Below, in pieces: positions 19,303 through 33,111 of a stretch of DNA of 36,178 bases; position 1 is the first letter of the stretch; each line of letters starts with the position of its first letter. The translations under genes and the position numbers were made by a program. This DNA is from Corallococcus sicarius (lineage in GTDB: Bacteria; Myxococcota; Myxococcia; Myxococcales; Myxococcaceae), in contig NZ_RAWG01000070.1 in the NCBI RefSeq assembly GCF_003611735.1, positions 1 through 36,178 of the forward strand, written 5' to 3'. The notes under the pieces are model-generated. The model made no database searches and was not told where the DNA came from. It saw only the letters and a program-made list of their open reading frames with translations.

Positions 19303-20160
19303 ATGGCCTTCGGCAAGAACAAGAAACGCCGTCAACTGGACGCCGCATCGCGCAACAGCGCGGTGAAGGGCGCTGTCCGCTCGCACGGACCGACGGTGGG
19401 CAAGGCCCTGGGGCTGACGGTGGTGACGGCCGCGTTGGTGTGGGGAAGCATCGAACTGCGCGCCTGGGCGCGGGTGTCTCCGCGCTTCGCGCTGGAGTCG
19501 GTGACCTTCTCCGGGCTGGAGCGGGCGTCGCGCGCGGAATTGCTGAAGCTGTCCGGGCTGGCGGCGGGACAGAACCTCTGGTCGCTGGAGCCGGCGGCGC
19601 TCGCGCGGGCCATGGGGCAGCACCCCTGGGTGCGCACGGTGGAGGTGACGCGGCGGTTTCCGCGTGGGGTGTCGGTGGAGGTGGCGGAGCACGCGCCCGC
19701 GGCACTGGCGGTGCTGGGGGACCTGTACGTGCTGGACGAGGAGGGCGAGCCCTTCAAGCGCGTCACCCCGGGGGACGGGCTGGATTTGCCGCTCGTCACG
19801 GGGTTGGAGCGCGAGGCCTACGTCGCGGACGCGGACGCGGTGCGTGCGCGCTTCCGCGAGGCGCTGGATGTAACCCGTGCTTATGCGCGGTTGTCGCCCG
19901 GGCGATCCGAGCGGCTGTCCGAGGTGCGCCTGGAGAACAGCGGGCTTGCGCTGGTGACGACGACGGGGCAGGAGGTGCGCCTCGGCGTGGGCGATACGGA
20001 AGTCAAGCTCCAGCGGCTGGCGCGCGTTCGTCGCGAGCTCAGCACGAGGGGGCTTGCAGCCGAGATCATTCGCCTGGATAACCGTGCCCGACCGGGTTGG
20101 GTGGCGGTGAGGCTTTCGAGCGGGTCCGACTCCGAGAGGAGCGGGGGCTCGACGCAGTGA
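19303..20160 (+). CDS. ftsQ: Cell division protein FtsQ
   Basis: FtsQ is the bitopic divisome protein that joins FtsL and FtsB. The 285-aa product has a basic cytosolic N-terminus (MAFGKNKKRRQ), one membrane segment at about residues 35-50, a POTRA domain starting at FALESVTFSGLERASRAELL (about 60-128), and the beta domain with PRGVSVEVAEHAPAALAVLGDLYVLDEEGEPFK. I chose ATG at 19303; an in-frame GTG at 19264 would add 13 residues, and neither has a strong ribosome site. It is 42 bp upstream of ftsA, the usual order. Confidence 0.92.
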   Translation: MAFGKNKKRRQLDAASRNSAVKGAVRSHGPTVGKALGLTVVTAALVWGSIELRAWARVSPRFALESVTFSGLERASRAELLKLSGLAAGQNLWSLEPAALARAMGQHPWVRTVEVTRRFPRGVSVEVAEHAPAALAVLGDLYVLDEEGEPFKRVTPGDGLDLPLVTGLEREAYVADADAVRARFREALDVTRAYARLSPGRSERLSEVRLENSGLALVTTTGQEVRLGVGDTEVKLQRLARVRRELSTRGLAAEIIRLDNRARPGWVAVRLSSGSDSERSGGSTQ

Positions 20161-20202
20161 GGATGCTTCCTTCACGAAAGTGAGGGGGCCTGGGAGGTTT
20201 CA

Positions 20203-21438
20203 ATGGCGAAGCAGAAGTCGGGGGAGATCATCGTCGGCCTCGACATTGGCACGACGAAGATCTGCGCCATCGTGGGCGAGCTGACTGATAGCGGCATCGA
20301 CATCATCGGCATCGGCACGCACCCGTCGAAGGGTCTGCGCAAGGGCGTCGTGGTCAACATCGAGGCCACGGTGTCGTCCATCCGTCGCGCCGTGGAGGAA
20401 GCCGAGTTGATGGCCGGGGCGGAGATCTCCCATGTGTACACGGGGATCGCCGGCGGCCACATCAAGGGCTTCAACTCCCAGGGCATCGTCGCGGTGAAGG
20501 ACAAGGAGGTCCGCGAGGCGGACATCGCGCGCGTCATTGACGCCGCGAAGGCGGTGGCCATCCCCCTGGACCGGGAGGTCATCCACGTCCTGCCCCAGGA
20601 GTTCATCATCGACGACCAGGGCGGCATCAAGGAGCCCCTGGGCATGGCGGGTGTGCGCCTGGAGGCCAAGGTGCACATCGTCACGGGCGCCGTCTCCAGC
20701 GCGCAGAACATCGTCAAGTGCGCGAACCGCACGGGCCTGAACGTCTCCGACATCGTGCTGCAGCCGCTGGCGTCCGCGGAGGCGGTGCTGAGCGAGGACG
20801 AGAAGGAGCTGGGCGTGTGCCTCGTCGACATCGGCGGCGGCACCACGGACATCGCCATCTTCTCCGGCGGCTCCATCGTCCACACGGCCGTCATCGCCCT
20901 GGGCGGCAACAACCTGACGAGCGACATCGCCATCGGCCTGCGCACCCCCGCGCACGAGGCCGAGCGCATCAAGCAGAAGTACGGCTGCGCGCTCGCGTCG
21001 ATGATCAACAAGGACGAGACGATCGAAGTGCCCAGCGTGGGCGGCCGTCAGCCGCGCGTCCTGGGCCGGCAGATCCTCTCGGAGATTCTTGAGCCGCGCG
21101 TGGAGGAGATCTTCCAGCTCGTGCACCGGGAGATCCAGAAGTGCGGCTACGAGGACCTGCTCGCGTCCGGCATCGTCATCACGGGTGGCTCCACGCTGCT
21201 CGCGGGCATGCCGGAGCTGGCCGAAGAGGTGCTGGGCCTGCCGGTGCGTCGGGGCATGCCGCGCGGCATTGGCGGCCTGGTGGACGTGGTGAAGAGCCCC
21301 ATGTACGCCACGGGCGTGGGCCTGGTCGTCTACGGTGCCAAGCACATGGACCGGCGCATGTTCCGCATCCGCGAGGACGGCAACGTCTACAAGAAGGTGA
21401 AGGGCCGGATGCGCGAGTGGCTGGAAGAGATCTTCTAG
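20203..21438 (+). CDS. ftsA: Cell division protein FtsA
   Basis: FtsA is the actin-like ATPase that tethers FtsZ filaments to the inner membrane. The 411-aa product has the phosphate-1 motif GLDIGTTKICAIVGE, the 1C domain (GIDIIGIGTHPSKGLRKGVVVNIE, given here as family-typical), phosphate-2 CLVDIGGGTTDIAIF, and the adenosine motif GIVITGGSTLLAGM. The C-terminal amphipathic helix (KGRMREWLEEIF) is the membrane-targeting sequence. ATG at 20203 has a strong GGGAGG 8-9 bases upstream. A terminator follows, and ftsZ is not the next gene, which is unusual. Confidence 0.97.
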   Translation: MAKQKSGEIIVGLDIGTTKICAIVGELTDSGIDIIGIGTHPSKGLRKGVVVNIEATVSSIRRAVEEAELMAGAEISHVYTGIAGGHIKGFNSQGIVAVKDKEVREADIARVIDAAKAVAIPLDREVIHVLPQEFIIDDQGGIKEPLGMAGVRLEAKVHIVTGAVSSAQNIVKCANRTGLNVSDIVLQPLASAEAVLSEDEKELGVCLVDIGGGTTDIAIFSGGSIVHTAVIALGGNNLTSDIAIGLRTPAHEAERIKQKYGCALASMINKDETIEVPSVGGRQPRVLGRQILSEILEPRVEEIFQLVHREIQKCGYEDLLASGIVITGGSTLLAGMPELAEEVLGLPVRRGMPRGIGGLVDVVKSPMYATGVGLVVYGAKHMDRRMFRIREDGNVYKKVKGRMREWLEEIF

Positions 21439-21468
21439 AAGTCTCCGGCGTCATGCCGCGCTGAGTCA

Positions 21469-21498
21469 GGGCTCCCTTCGGGGGGCCCTTTCTCGTTT
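21469..21498 (+). terminator. Intrinsic terminator closing the dcw cluster
   Basis: GGGCTCCC (21469-21476) pairs with GGGGGCCC (21481-21488) with one U-G wobble, around a stable TTCG tetraloop, followed by TTTCTCGTTT. This is a textbook intrinsic terminator about 30 bp after the ftsA stop. It separates the dcw transcript from the giant gene downstream. Confidence 0.8.
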
Positions 21499-21503
21499 CA
21501 GGG

Positions 21504-21536
21504 CTGACGCGTCAACGGCGCACGTTGACGCGTCAG
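21504..21536. promoter_or_regulatory. Double palindrome TGACGCGTCA, two turns apart
   Basis: A perfect 14-bp inverted repeat (CTGACGCGTCAACG, then GCGCA, then CGTTGACGCGTCAG) holds in each arm the self-palindrome TGACGCGTCA (21505-21514 and 21526-21535). The two centres are 21 bp apart, two helical turns, as for cooperative binding of two dimers on one DNA face. It lacks a T-tail and lies after a complete terminator, so a protein-binding site is likelier than a second terminator. It is about 150-180 bp upstream of the predicted start of the giant gene. Confidence 0.55.
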
Positions 21537-21555
21537 AGGGGGACGCGCGGGGGTT

Positions 21556-21580
21556 TCCAGTTTCCGGAAACTGGATCCAG
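21556..21580. promoter_or_regulatory. 20-bp perfect palindrome with overlapping 10-bp palindrome
   Basis: TCCAGTTTCCGGAAACTGGA (21556-21575) is a perfect 20-bp palindrome. CTGGATCCAG (21571-21580) is a second perfect palindrome sharing its right end. There is no loop, so it suits a dimeric DNA-binding protein or a dispersed palindromic repeat more than an RNA hairpin. It lies between the double TGACGCGTCA site and the -24/-12 promoter candidate. Confidence 0.5.
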
Positions 21581-21660
21581 ATTCGGGATTCCGCCCGTAA
21601 GCATGGGGAGCAGGCGGCACAAGTGTGCGGATTTGGTCGGAATGAAAACCGGACAGAAGA

Positions 21661-21676
21661 TGGCGCCCGGCTTGCT
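21661..21676 (+). promoter_or_regulatory. Sigma-54 (-24/-12) promoter candidate for the giant gene
   Basis: TGGCGCCCGGCTTGCT matches the sigma-54 consensus TGGCACG-N4-TTGCW at TGGC, C, TTGC and the final T, with exactly 10 bp between the GG and GC. The predicted start is near 21687, 28 bp before the first GTG. Palindromes 80-190 bp upstream are where enhancer-binding-protein sites are expected. Myxobacteria use sigma-54 widely in development and motility. Confidence 0.5.
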
Positions 21677-21714
21677 AGGGGGGCAGTGGCCCCCGGAACC
21701 ATCCCGCTGTTCCC

Positions 21715-28602
<6,888 letters not shown>

Positions 28603-28630
28603 TCCTTCACCGTCGTGCTGAAGCGCGGCA

Positions 28631-28664
28631 AGGCCCGGTTCCCATCCAGGGAGCCGGGCCTTTT
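28631..28664 (+). terminator. Intrinsic terminator after the giant gene
   Basis: AGGCCCGGTTCCC (28631-28643) pairs with GGGAGCCGGGCCT (28649-28661) over 13 bp with one G-U wobble, loop ATCCA, followed by TTTT. It lies 28 bp after the stop at 28602 and isolates the giant gene from ftsZ. Confidence 0.85.
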
Positions 28665-28856
28665 CGTCATCCGGGCCCCGCCGTGCCACGTCACGCCGCG
28701 CGCAAGGCACGCACGACCGACCAAGGTGAGTCAGGCGCGCGAGTCAAGAGGGCGTTTCACCCACCACGGCGCACGCATGCATGCCGAAGCCCTGCGCGTA
28801 AGTGGGCGTCAGGACTCGACACCGCAGCAGGGCGCTACAGGCGCGTAGCGGAATAC

Positions 28857-28884
28857 TTGCCAAAGCGCCCGACTTCCTGATGAT
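28857..28884 (+). promoter_or_regulatory. Candidate ftsZ promoter in a 340-bp leader
   Basis: TTGCCA (28857-28862), 16 bp, then GATGAT (28879-28884) is a fair sigma-70-type match, about 50 bp before the ftsZ ATG. The region 28603-28942 otherwise holds only the terminator of the preceding gene and no convincing reading frame. ftsZ therefore needs its own promoter, and this is the best candidate seen. Confidence 0.35.
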
Positions 28885-28942
28885 TGTCGAAGGCGGCAGT
28901 CATCGCGGACGGCGCCGTTGGGCTTCCGCCAAGAGGAACGAC

Positions 28943-30187
28943 ATGGACCAGTTCGAGCAGAACAAGCAGGCCGCGAAGATTCGTGTCGTGGGCGCGGGCG
29001 GGGCGGGCTGCAACGCGGTCAACACGATGATTCTGTCGAAGCTCGACCGCGTCGATTTCATCGCCGCCAACACCGATGTCCAGGCGCTCGCCGCCTCCAA
29101 GGCGCCCACCCGGCTGCAGCTGGGCCAGGCGCTCACCAAGGGTCTGGGCGCCGGCGCCAACCCGGAGATGGGCCGCGAGGCGGCGCTGGAGTCGCGCGAT
29201 CAGATCGCCGCGGTGCTGGAAGGCGCCGACATGGTCTTCGTGACGGCCGGCATGGGCGGTGGCACCGGCACGGGCGCCGCGCCCATCATCGCGGACATCG
29301 CCAAGAGCCTGGGCTGCCTCACGGTGGGCGTCGTCACCAAGCCGTTCCTCTTCGAGGGCAACAAGCGCCGCAAGCAGGCCGAGCAGGGCATCGTGGAGCT
29401 CAAGGCCGCGGTGGACACGCTCATCACCATCCCCAACCAGCGCCTGCTGTCGCTCTCCAACGAGCCCATGCCGCTCCTGGAGACGTTCAAGCGCGCCGAC
29501 GAGGTCCTGCTCAACGCCGTGCAGGGCATCAGCGACCTCATCCAGTACCACGGCTACATCAACGTGGACTTCGCGGACGTGAAGACCATCATGAGCGACA
29601 AGGGCCTGGCGCTCATGGGCACCGGCAACGCCTGCGGCGACCGGCGCGCCGTCATCGCCATGCAGCAGGCCATCTCCAGCCCGCTGCTGGAGGACGTCTC
29701 CATCGACGGCGCCACGGGCCTGCTCATCAACATCACCGGCGGCCGCGACATGACCCTGCAGGAGGTCAACGAGGCCCTGACGCTGGTGCACGACGCGGCG
29801 GACGGCGAGGCGGAGATCATCTTCGGGTCGCTCATCGACGAGCAGATCCAGGACGAGGTGAAGATCACCATCATCGCCACGGGCTTCGTGCACCGCGAGG
29901 CGGCCAAGGTGCGGCCCATGGCGCAGGTGGTCCAGGTGCCCATGTCCATGCCCATGTCCAGCCGCCCCGCGCCGTCGTCGGTGCTGTCCTCGTCGCGCGA
30001 GGAGGTGGCGAGCCTCGTCCCCGCGAAGAGCACGCCCCGTCCGACGATGTCCACGGTGGAGAACCCGAAGTCCTCCATGCAGAGCGCGCGCACGGCCGTG
30101 GTGAAGGACGCGGCGCTGCCCCTGGACGAGGATCAGTTCGACATCCCGACGTTCCTGCGCCGCCAGGGTCAGACGGAGCTGCCGTAG
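28943..30187 (+). CDS. ftsZ: Cell division GTPase FtsZ
   Basis: FtsZ forms the cytokinetic ring as a tubulin-like GTPase. The 414-aa product has [16 protein letters not shown], the tubulin signature G105-GGTGTG111, the synergy-loop region [20 protein letters not shown] with its catalytic Asp residues, and a linker of about 80 residues (roughly 318-398) containing [15 protein letters not shown]. The conserved C-terminal peptide ([10 protein letters not shown]) binds FtsA and other partners. ATG at 28943 has AGAGGA 6 bases upstream; the frame is open further upstream without family similarity. It is separated from ftsA by about 7.5 kb and the giant gene, with a terminator before it. Confidence 0.97.
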   Translation: MDQFEQNKQAAKIRVVGAGGAGCNAVNTMILSKLDRVDFIAANTDVQALAASKAPTRLQLGQALTKGLGAGANPEMGREAALESRDQIAAVLEGADMVFVTAGMGGGTGTGAAPIIADIAKSLGCLTVGVVTKPFLFEGNKRRKQAEQGIVELKAAVDTLITIPNQRLLSLSNEPMPLLETFKRADEVLLNAVQGISDLIQYHGYINVDFADVKTIMSDKGLALMGTGNACGDRRAVIAMQQAISSPLLEDVSIDGATGLLINITGGRDMTLQEVNEALTLVHDAADGEAEIIFGSLIDEQIQDEVKITIIATGFVHREAAKVRPMAQVVQVPMSMPMSSRPAPSSVLSSSREEVASLVPAKSTPRPTMSTVENPKSSMQSARTAVVKDAALPLDEDQFDIPTFLRRQGQTELP

Positions 30188-30200
30188 GCCGGAAGGGCCG

Positions 30201-30587
30201 TCAGTTGCGGGGGAGGCGGGCCACGCTCGCCGTGCCCCGGCCCGTGAGGCGGTCACAGCGGGCGAACAGGCCGTCCACCTCGTCGTAGAGCGCGTCGATG
30301 CGCTCCGACGCACGGGGGGCGGGCAGCAGCCCGGTACCGGACAGCTCCTCCATCCGGGTGCCGGCGCGCTGGAGCAGCTGCAGGGCCTTGAGCAGCGAGC
30401 GGCCCCGCTTGGTGCCGTCGGGCGTGAAGAGGGTGCCGCCCTCGTAGAGCGTCACCAGGTTGGCGCGGGTGGCCTGGAGCCGCTCATTGAGCCGGCTCCG
30501 GTACAAATCCAGACGGCGAGCGCGACGGGCACCATGCAGGTCCACGACGCCTTCCGTTCCTGTCGAGGGAGGCTTCACGTCGGGCAA
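30201..30587 (-). CDS. Small unrecognised helical protein
   Basis: The 128-aa frame (TTG start at 30587; an in-frame GTG at 30578 is also possible) encodes a soluble, mostly helical, Arg-rich protein. A long amphipathic stretch (ARRARRLDLYRSRLNERLQATRANL) is followed by a second helical block around KALQLLQRAGTRMEEL. No membrane segment or known motif is visible. It is convergent with ftsZ (13 bp between stops) and divergent from the biotin carboxylase gene, with a 131-bp shared upstream region. Codon use is like its neighbours, so it is probably real; function unknown. Confidence 0.6.
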   Translation of the reverse strand: MPDVKPPSTGTEGVVDLHGARRARRLDLYRSRLNERLQATRANLVTLYEGGTLFTPDGTKRGRSLLKALQLLQRAGTRMEELSGTGLLPAPRASERIDALYDEVDGLFARCDRLTGRGTASVARLPRN

Positions 30588-30601
30588 GGTACGCCAGGGG
30601 T

Positions 30602-30633
30602 CCGTAGACCCGCAAATTTACGGGACTGTACGG
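30602..30633. promoter_or_regulatory. AT-core dyad between divergent genes (candidate operator)
   Basis: CCCGCAAATTTACGGG (30609-30624) is a 16-bp palindrome with one mismatched pair and an AAATTT core, rare in this GC-rich sequence. Outer arms CCGTA (30602-30606) and TACGG (30629-30633) enlarge the dyad almost symmetrically. It is about 95 bp upstream of the biotin carboxylase ATG and just upstream of the minus-strand gene start, so it could control both. Confidence 0.4.
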
Positions 30634-30658
30634 ACCTGTTGCGCGCCTGTCCGAGCGC

Positions 30659-30687
30659 TTGTCAGGCAGGGGGGTGGGGGTTAGTTT
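30659..30687 (+). promoter_or_regulatory. Candidate promoter of the carboxylase genes
   Basis: TTGTCA (30659-30664), 17 bp of G-rich spacer, then TAGTTT (30682-30687), about 30 bp before the biotin carboxylase ATG. The -35 element is a good match and the -10 element weak. Confidence 0.3.
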
Positions 30688-30718
30688 GGCCGCCCTTCGA
30701 AAGGCCGGGGTCTCCGCC

Positions 30719-32068
30719 ATGTTCCAGAAGCTGCTCATCGCCAACCGGGGTGAAATCGCGCGCCGCATCGGGACGGTGGCCCGGCAGATGGGCGTGAAGA
30801 CCGTGGCCGTGTACTCGGACGCGGACGCCACGCTGCCCTTCGTGAAGGAAGCGGACGAGGCGGTGCGCATCGGGCCCGCGCCGGCCAGGGACAGCTACCT
30901 GAGCATCCCCGCCATCCTGGAGGCGGCGAAGAAGACGGGCGCGCAGGCCGTGCACCCGGGCTACGGCTTCCTGTCGGAGAACGGCGAGTTCGCCCAGGCG
31001 TGCGCGGACGCGGGCATGGTGTTCGTGGGGCCGCCGCCGGAGGCCATGGCGCGGATGAAGGACAAGAGCCAGGCGCGCAAGCTGGTGTCCGCCGCGGGCG
31101 TGCCGGTGGTGCCGGGCAGCGACGGTGTCCTCCCGGACGTGCAGAGCGCCCTGGAGGCCGCGGAGCGCATTGGCTACCCGGTGCTGTGCAAGGCCGCCAG
31201 CGGCGGTGGCGGCATCGGCATGGCGGCGGCGAACAACCCCGCGGAGCTGGAGAAGGTGTACCGCCAGTGCACGGACCGGGCGAAGGCCGCCTTCGGCCGT
31301 GAGGGCGTGTACCTGGAGCGCTACTTCCCGGCGCCGCGCCACATCGAAGTGCAGATCCTGGGCGACACCCACGGCCACCTCATCCACGGCCTGGAGCGCG
31401 AGTGCTCCATCCAGCGCCGGCACCAGAAGGTGGTGGAGGAGGCCCCGTCGGTGCTGTTCGCGAACGGGAAGAACCCGGCCCTGTCCGAGCAGCTCTTCAC
31501 GGCGGCCGTCACCGCGGCGAAGGCGTTCGGCTACGCCAACGCGGGCACGGTGGAGTTCCTGTACTCGGACGGGCAGGTGTACTTCATCGAGATGAACGCC
31601 CGGCTCCAGGTGGAGCACCCGGTGACGGAGCTGACCACGGGGCTGGACCTCATCGGCTGGCAGCTGCGCATCGCCGCGGGCGAGCGGCTGACGGTGAAGC
31701 AGGAGGACGTAAAGCGGAAGGGCGCGGCGCTGGAGTTCCGCATCTACGCGGAGGACCCGGTGAAGTACTTCCCGTCCCCCGGCCCGCTGAAGGTGTTCCA
31801 GCCGCCCACGGGCGAGGGCGTGCGCCTGGACTCCGGCTACGCCGAGGGCGACGTGGTGACGCCGAACTACGACCCCATGATTGCGAAGCTCATCATCTCC
31901 GGCGCGACGCGCGACGAGGCCATTGCCCGCGCGGTGAAGGCGCTGGAGGACTTCCGCATCGAGGGCATCAAGACGAACATCCCGCTCCACCTGCGCATCC
32001 TGAAGGCTCCGGCCTTCAGCGCCGGGGAGCTGGACACGCACTTCCTGGATCATCACGCGAAGCCGTAG
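30719..32068 (+). CDS. accC: Biotin carboxylase subunit of acetyl/acyl-CoA carboxylase
   Basis: This ATP-grasp enzyme carboxylates biotin on the carrier protein with bicarbonate and ATP. The 449-aa product has KLLIANRGEIARRI at the N-terminus, HPGYGFLSENGEFA, the ATP loop KAASGGGGIGM, HIEVQILGD, the catalytic segment ECSIQRRHQKVVEEAPS and EMNARLQVEHPVTE. It has the length of a free AccC, with no fused carrier or transferase domain. ATG at 30719 gives the family N-terminus (MFQKLLIANRGE); an upstream in-frame GTG at 30659 is unlikely. The separate biotin carrier follows 51 bp downstream. No carboxyltransferase is in the window, so the acyl-CoA substrate cannot be told. The symbol is used in the general sense. 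Confidence 0.93.
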   Translation: MFQKLLIANRGEIARRIGTVARQMGVKTVAVYSDADATLPFVKEADEAVRIGPAPARDSYLSIPAILEAAKKTGAQAVHPGYGFLSENGEFAQACADAGMVFVGPPPEAMARMKDKSQARKLVSAAGVPVVPGSDGVLPDVQSALEAAERIGYPVLCKAASGGGGIGMAAANNPAELEKVYRQCTDRAKAAFGREGVYLERYFPAPRHIEVQILGDTHGHLIHGLERECSIQRRHQKVVEEAPSVLFANGKNPALSEQLFTAAVTAAKAFGYANAGTVEFLYSDGQVYFIEMNARLQVEHPVTELTTGLDLIGWQLRIAAGERLTVKQEDVKRKGAALEFRIYAEDPVKYFPSPGPLKVFQPPTGEGVRLDSGYAEGDVVTPNYDPMIAKLIISGATRDEAIARAVKALEDFRIEGIKTNIPLHLRILKAPAFSAGELDTHFLDHHAKP

Positions 32069-32119
32069 GGGAGCGCGGCAGGCCGCGCTTCATTTTCACA
32101 CCCGAGGAGGGACTGGTTC

Positions 32120-32332
32120 ATGGCGGACGTTGCGGCGCACATCACGGGAACGGTGTGGAAGATCGAGGTGAAGGTGGGCGACACGGTGAAGGCCGGTGAC
32201 ACGCTCGTCATCCTCGAGTCCATGAAGATGGAGATGCCGGTGGAGACCACCGAGGACGGCACGGTGAAGGAGATCCGCTGCAAGGAAGCGCAGGCCGTGA
32301 ACGAGGGCGAAGTCCTCGTGGTGCTCGGCTAG
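32120..32332 (+). CDS. Minimal 70-aa biotin carboxyl carrier protein
   Basis: The product is a bare biotinyl domain of 70 residues, about half the length of a typical AccB. The biotin acceptor is Lys36 in ESMKMEMP, and the flanking GTVWKIEVKVGDTVKAGDTL and EGEVLVVLG give the standard barrel. It lacks the Ala/Pro-rich N-terminal part and the thumb loop of the enteric AccB. ATG at 32120 follows GAGGAGGG. With accC upstream it forms the two-gene carboxylase core known for myxobacterial acyl-CoA carboxylases. The next gene starts 11 bp after its stop. Confidence 0.92.
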   Translation: MADVAAHITGTVWKIEVKVGDTVKAGDTLVILESMKMEMPVETTEDGTVKEIRCKEAQAVNEGEVLVVLG

Positions 32333-32343
32333 GGCGCGGGACG

Positions 32344-33111
32344 GTGACGGAGCCCACGCTGGGGGTGGAGGACCGCGACGGCGGTGTGCGGGTCCTCACC
32401 GTCTCCAACCCCTCCCGGCGCAACGCCCTGGATGACGGGCTGCTGGCCCGGCTGGACGCGGCGCTGGAGCCCGCCCCCCACGTCCGCGCGCTGCTGGTGC
32501 GCGGGCAGGGCGGGCACTTCTGTGCGGGCTATGACTTGACGCACCTGGGGCCGCCCGGCGCGGACGGACGGCTGCCGGACGACGCGCTGGTGGCGTGCCT
32601 GCTGAAGCTGGAGCGGCACCCGGCACCGTCGGTGGCGCTGGTGCAGGGCGGCGCGGTGGGCGCGGGCTTCGACCTGGCGGCCTCCTGCGACTTCCGCGTG
32701 GGGGCCCCGGACGCGTTCTTCCTCATGCCGCCGGCCCGGCTGGGCATCGTGTACTCGCCGGAGGGGCTGGCGCGCGCGGTGCGGCTGGTGGGGCTTTCGC
32801 GGGCGAAGCAGCTGTTCCTCACCGCGCGCCGGCTGCCCGCGCCAGAGGCGCTCGCGTGGGGGCTGCTGGACGAGTGCCTGGAGGACGCGGAGGCGCGTGC
32901 GCTGGCGCTGTGCGAGACGCTGGCCGCGCAGGCGCCGAAGGCGGTGTCGGGGATGAAGGCGGCCTTCGGGCTGCTGTCGCGCTCCGGACTGGCTCCGGAG
33001 GACGTCGCGCGGCTGCGTCAGGTGCGCGGCGAGGCGTTCGGCAGTGAGGATGCGAAGGAGGGGCGCGCGGCCTTCCTGGGAAAGCGCGCGCCCCGCTTCA
33101 ACGGTCGCTAG
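32344..33111 (+). CDS. Enoyl-CoA hydratase/isomerase family protein with altered active site
   Basis: The 255-aa product has the crotonase fold: ALLVRGQGGHFCAGYDLTHL (oxyanion-hole region), VALVQGGAVGAGFDLAASCDF (second oxyanion segment) and the C-terminal helices. In rat mitochondrial hydratase the two catalytic glutamates are Glu144 and Glu164; by motif alignment the positions here hold Asp110 (GAGFDLA) and Pro130 (MPPARLG). Classical hydratase activity is therefore doubtful; an isomerase, decarboxylase or thioesterase-like role is possible. The start is GTG at 32344, 11 bp after the biotin carrier, so it belongs to the carboxylase operon. Its TAG shares the bases CTAG with the stop of the convergent response-regulator gene. 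Confidence 0.85.
   Translation: MTEPTLGVEDRDGGVRVLTVSNPSRRNALDDGLLARLDAALEPAPHVRALLVRGQGGHFCAGYDLTHLGPPGADGRLPDDALVACLLKLERHPAPSVALVQGGAVGAGFDLAASCDFRVGAPDAFFLMPPARLGIVYSPEGLARAVRLVGLSRAKQLFLTARRLPAPEALAWGLLDECLEDAEARALALCETLAAQAPKAVSGMKAAFGLLSRSGLAPEDVARLRQVRGEAFGSEDAKEGRAAFLGKRAPRFNGR

Noticed and set aside
28683..28880. Short plus-strand frames between the giant gene and ftsZ
   Set aside because: They are Arg/His-rich without ribosome sites or motifs, overlap each other in different frames, and lie in the probable ftsZ leader.
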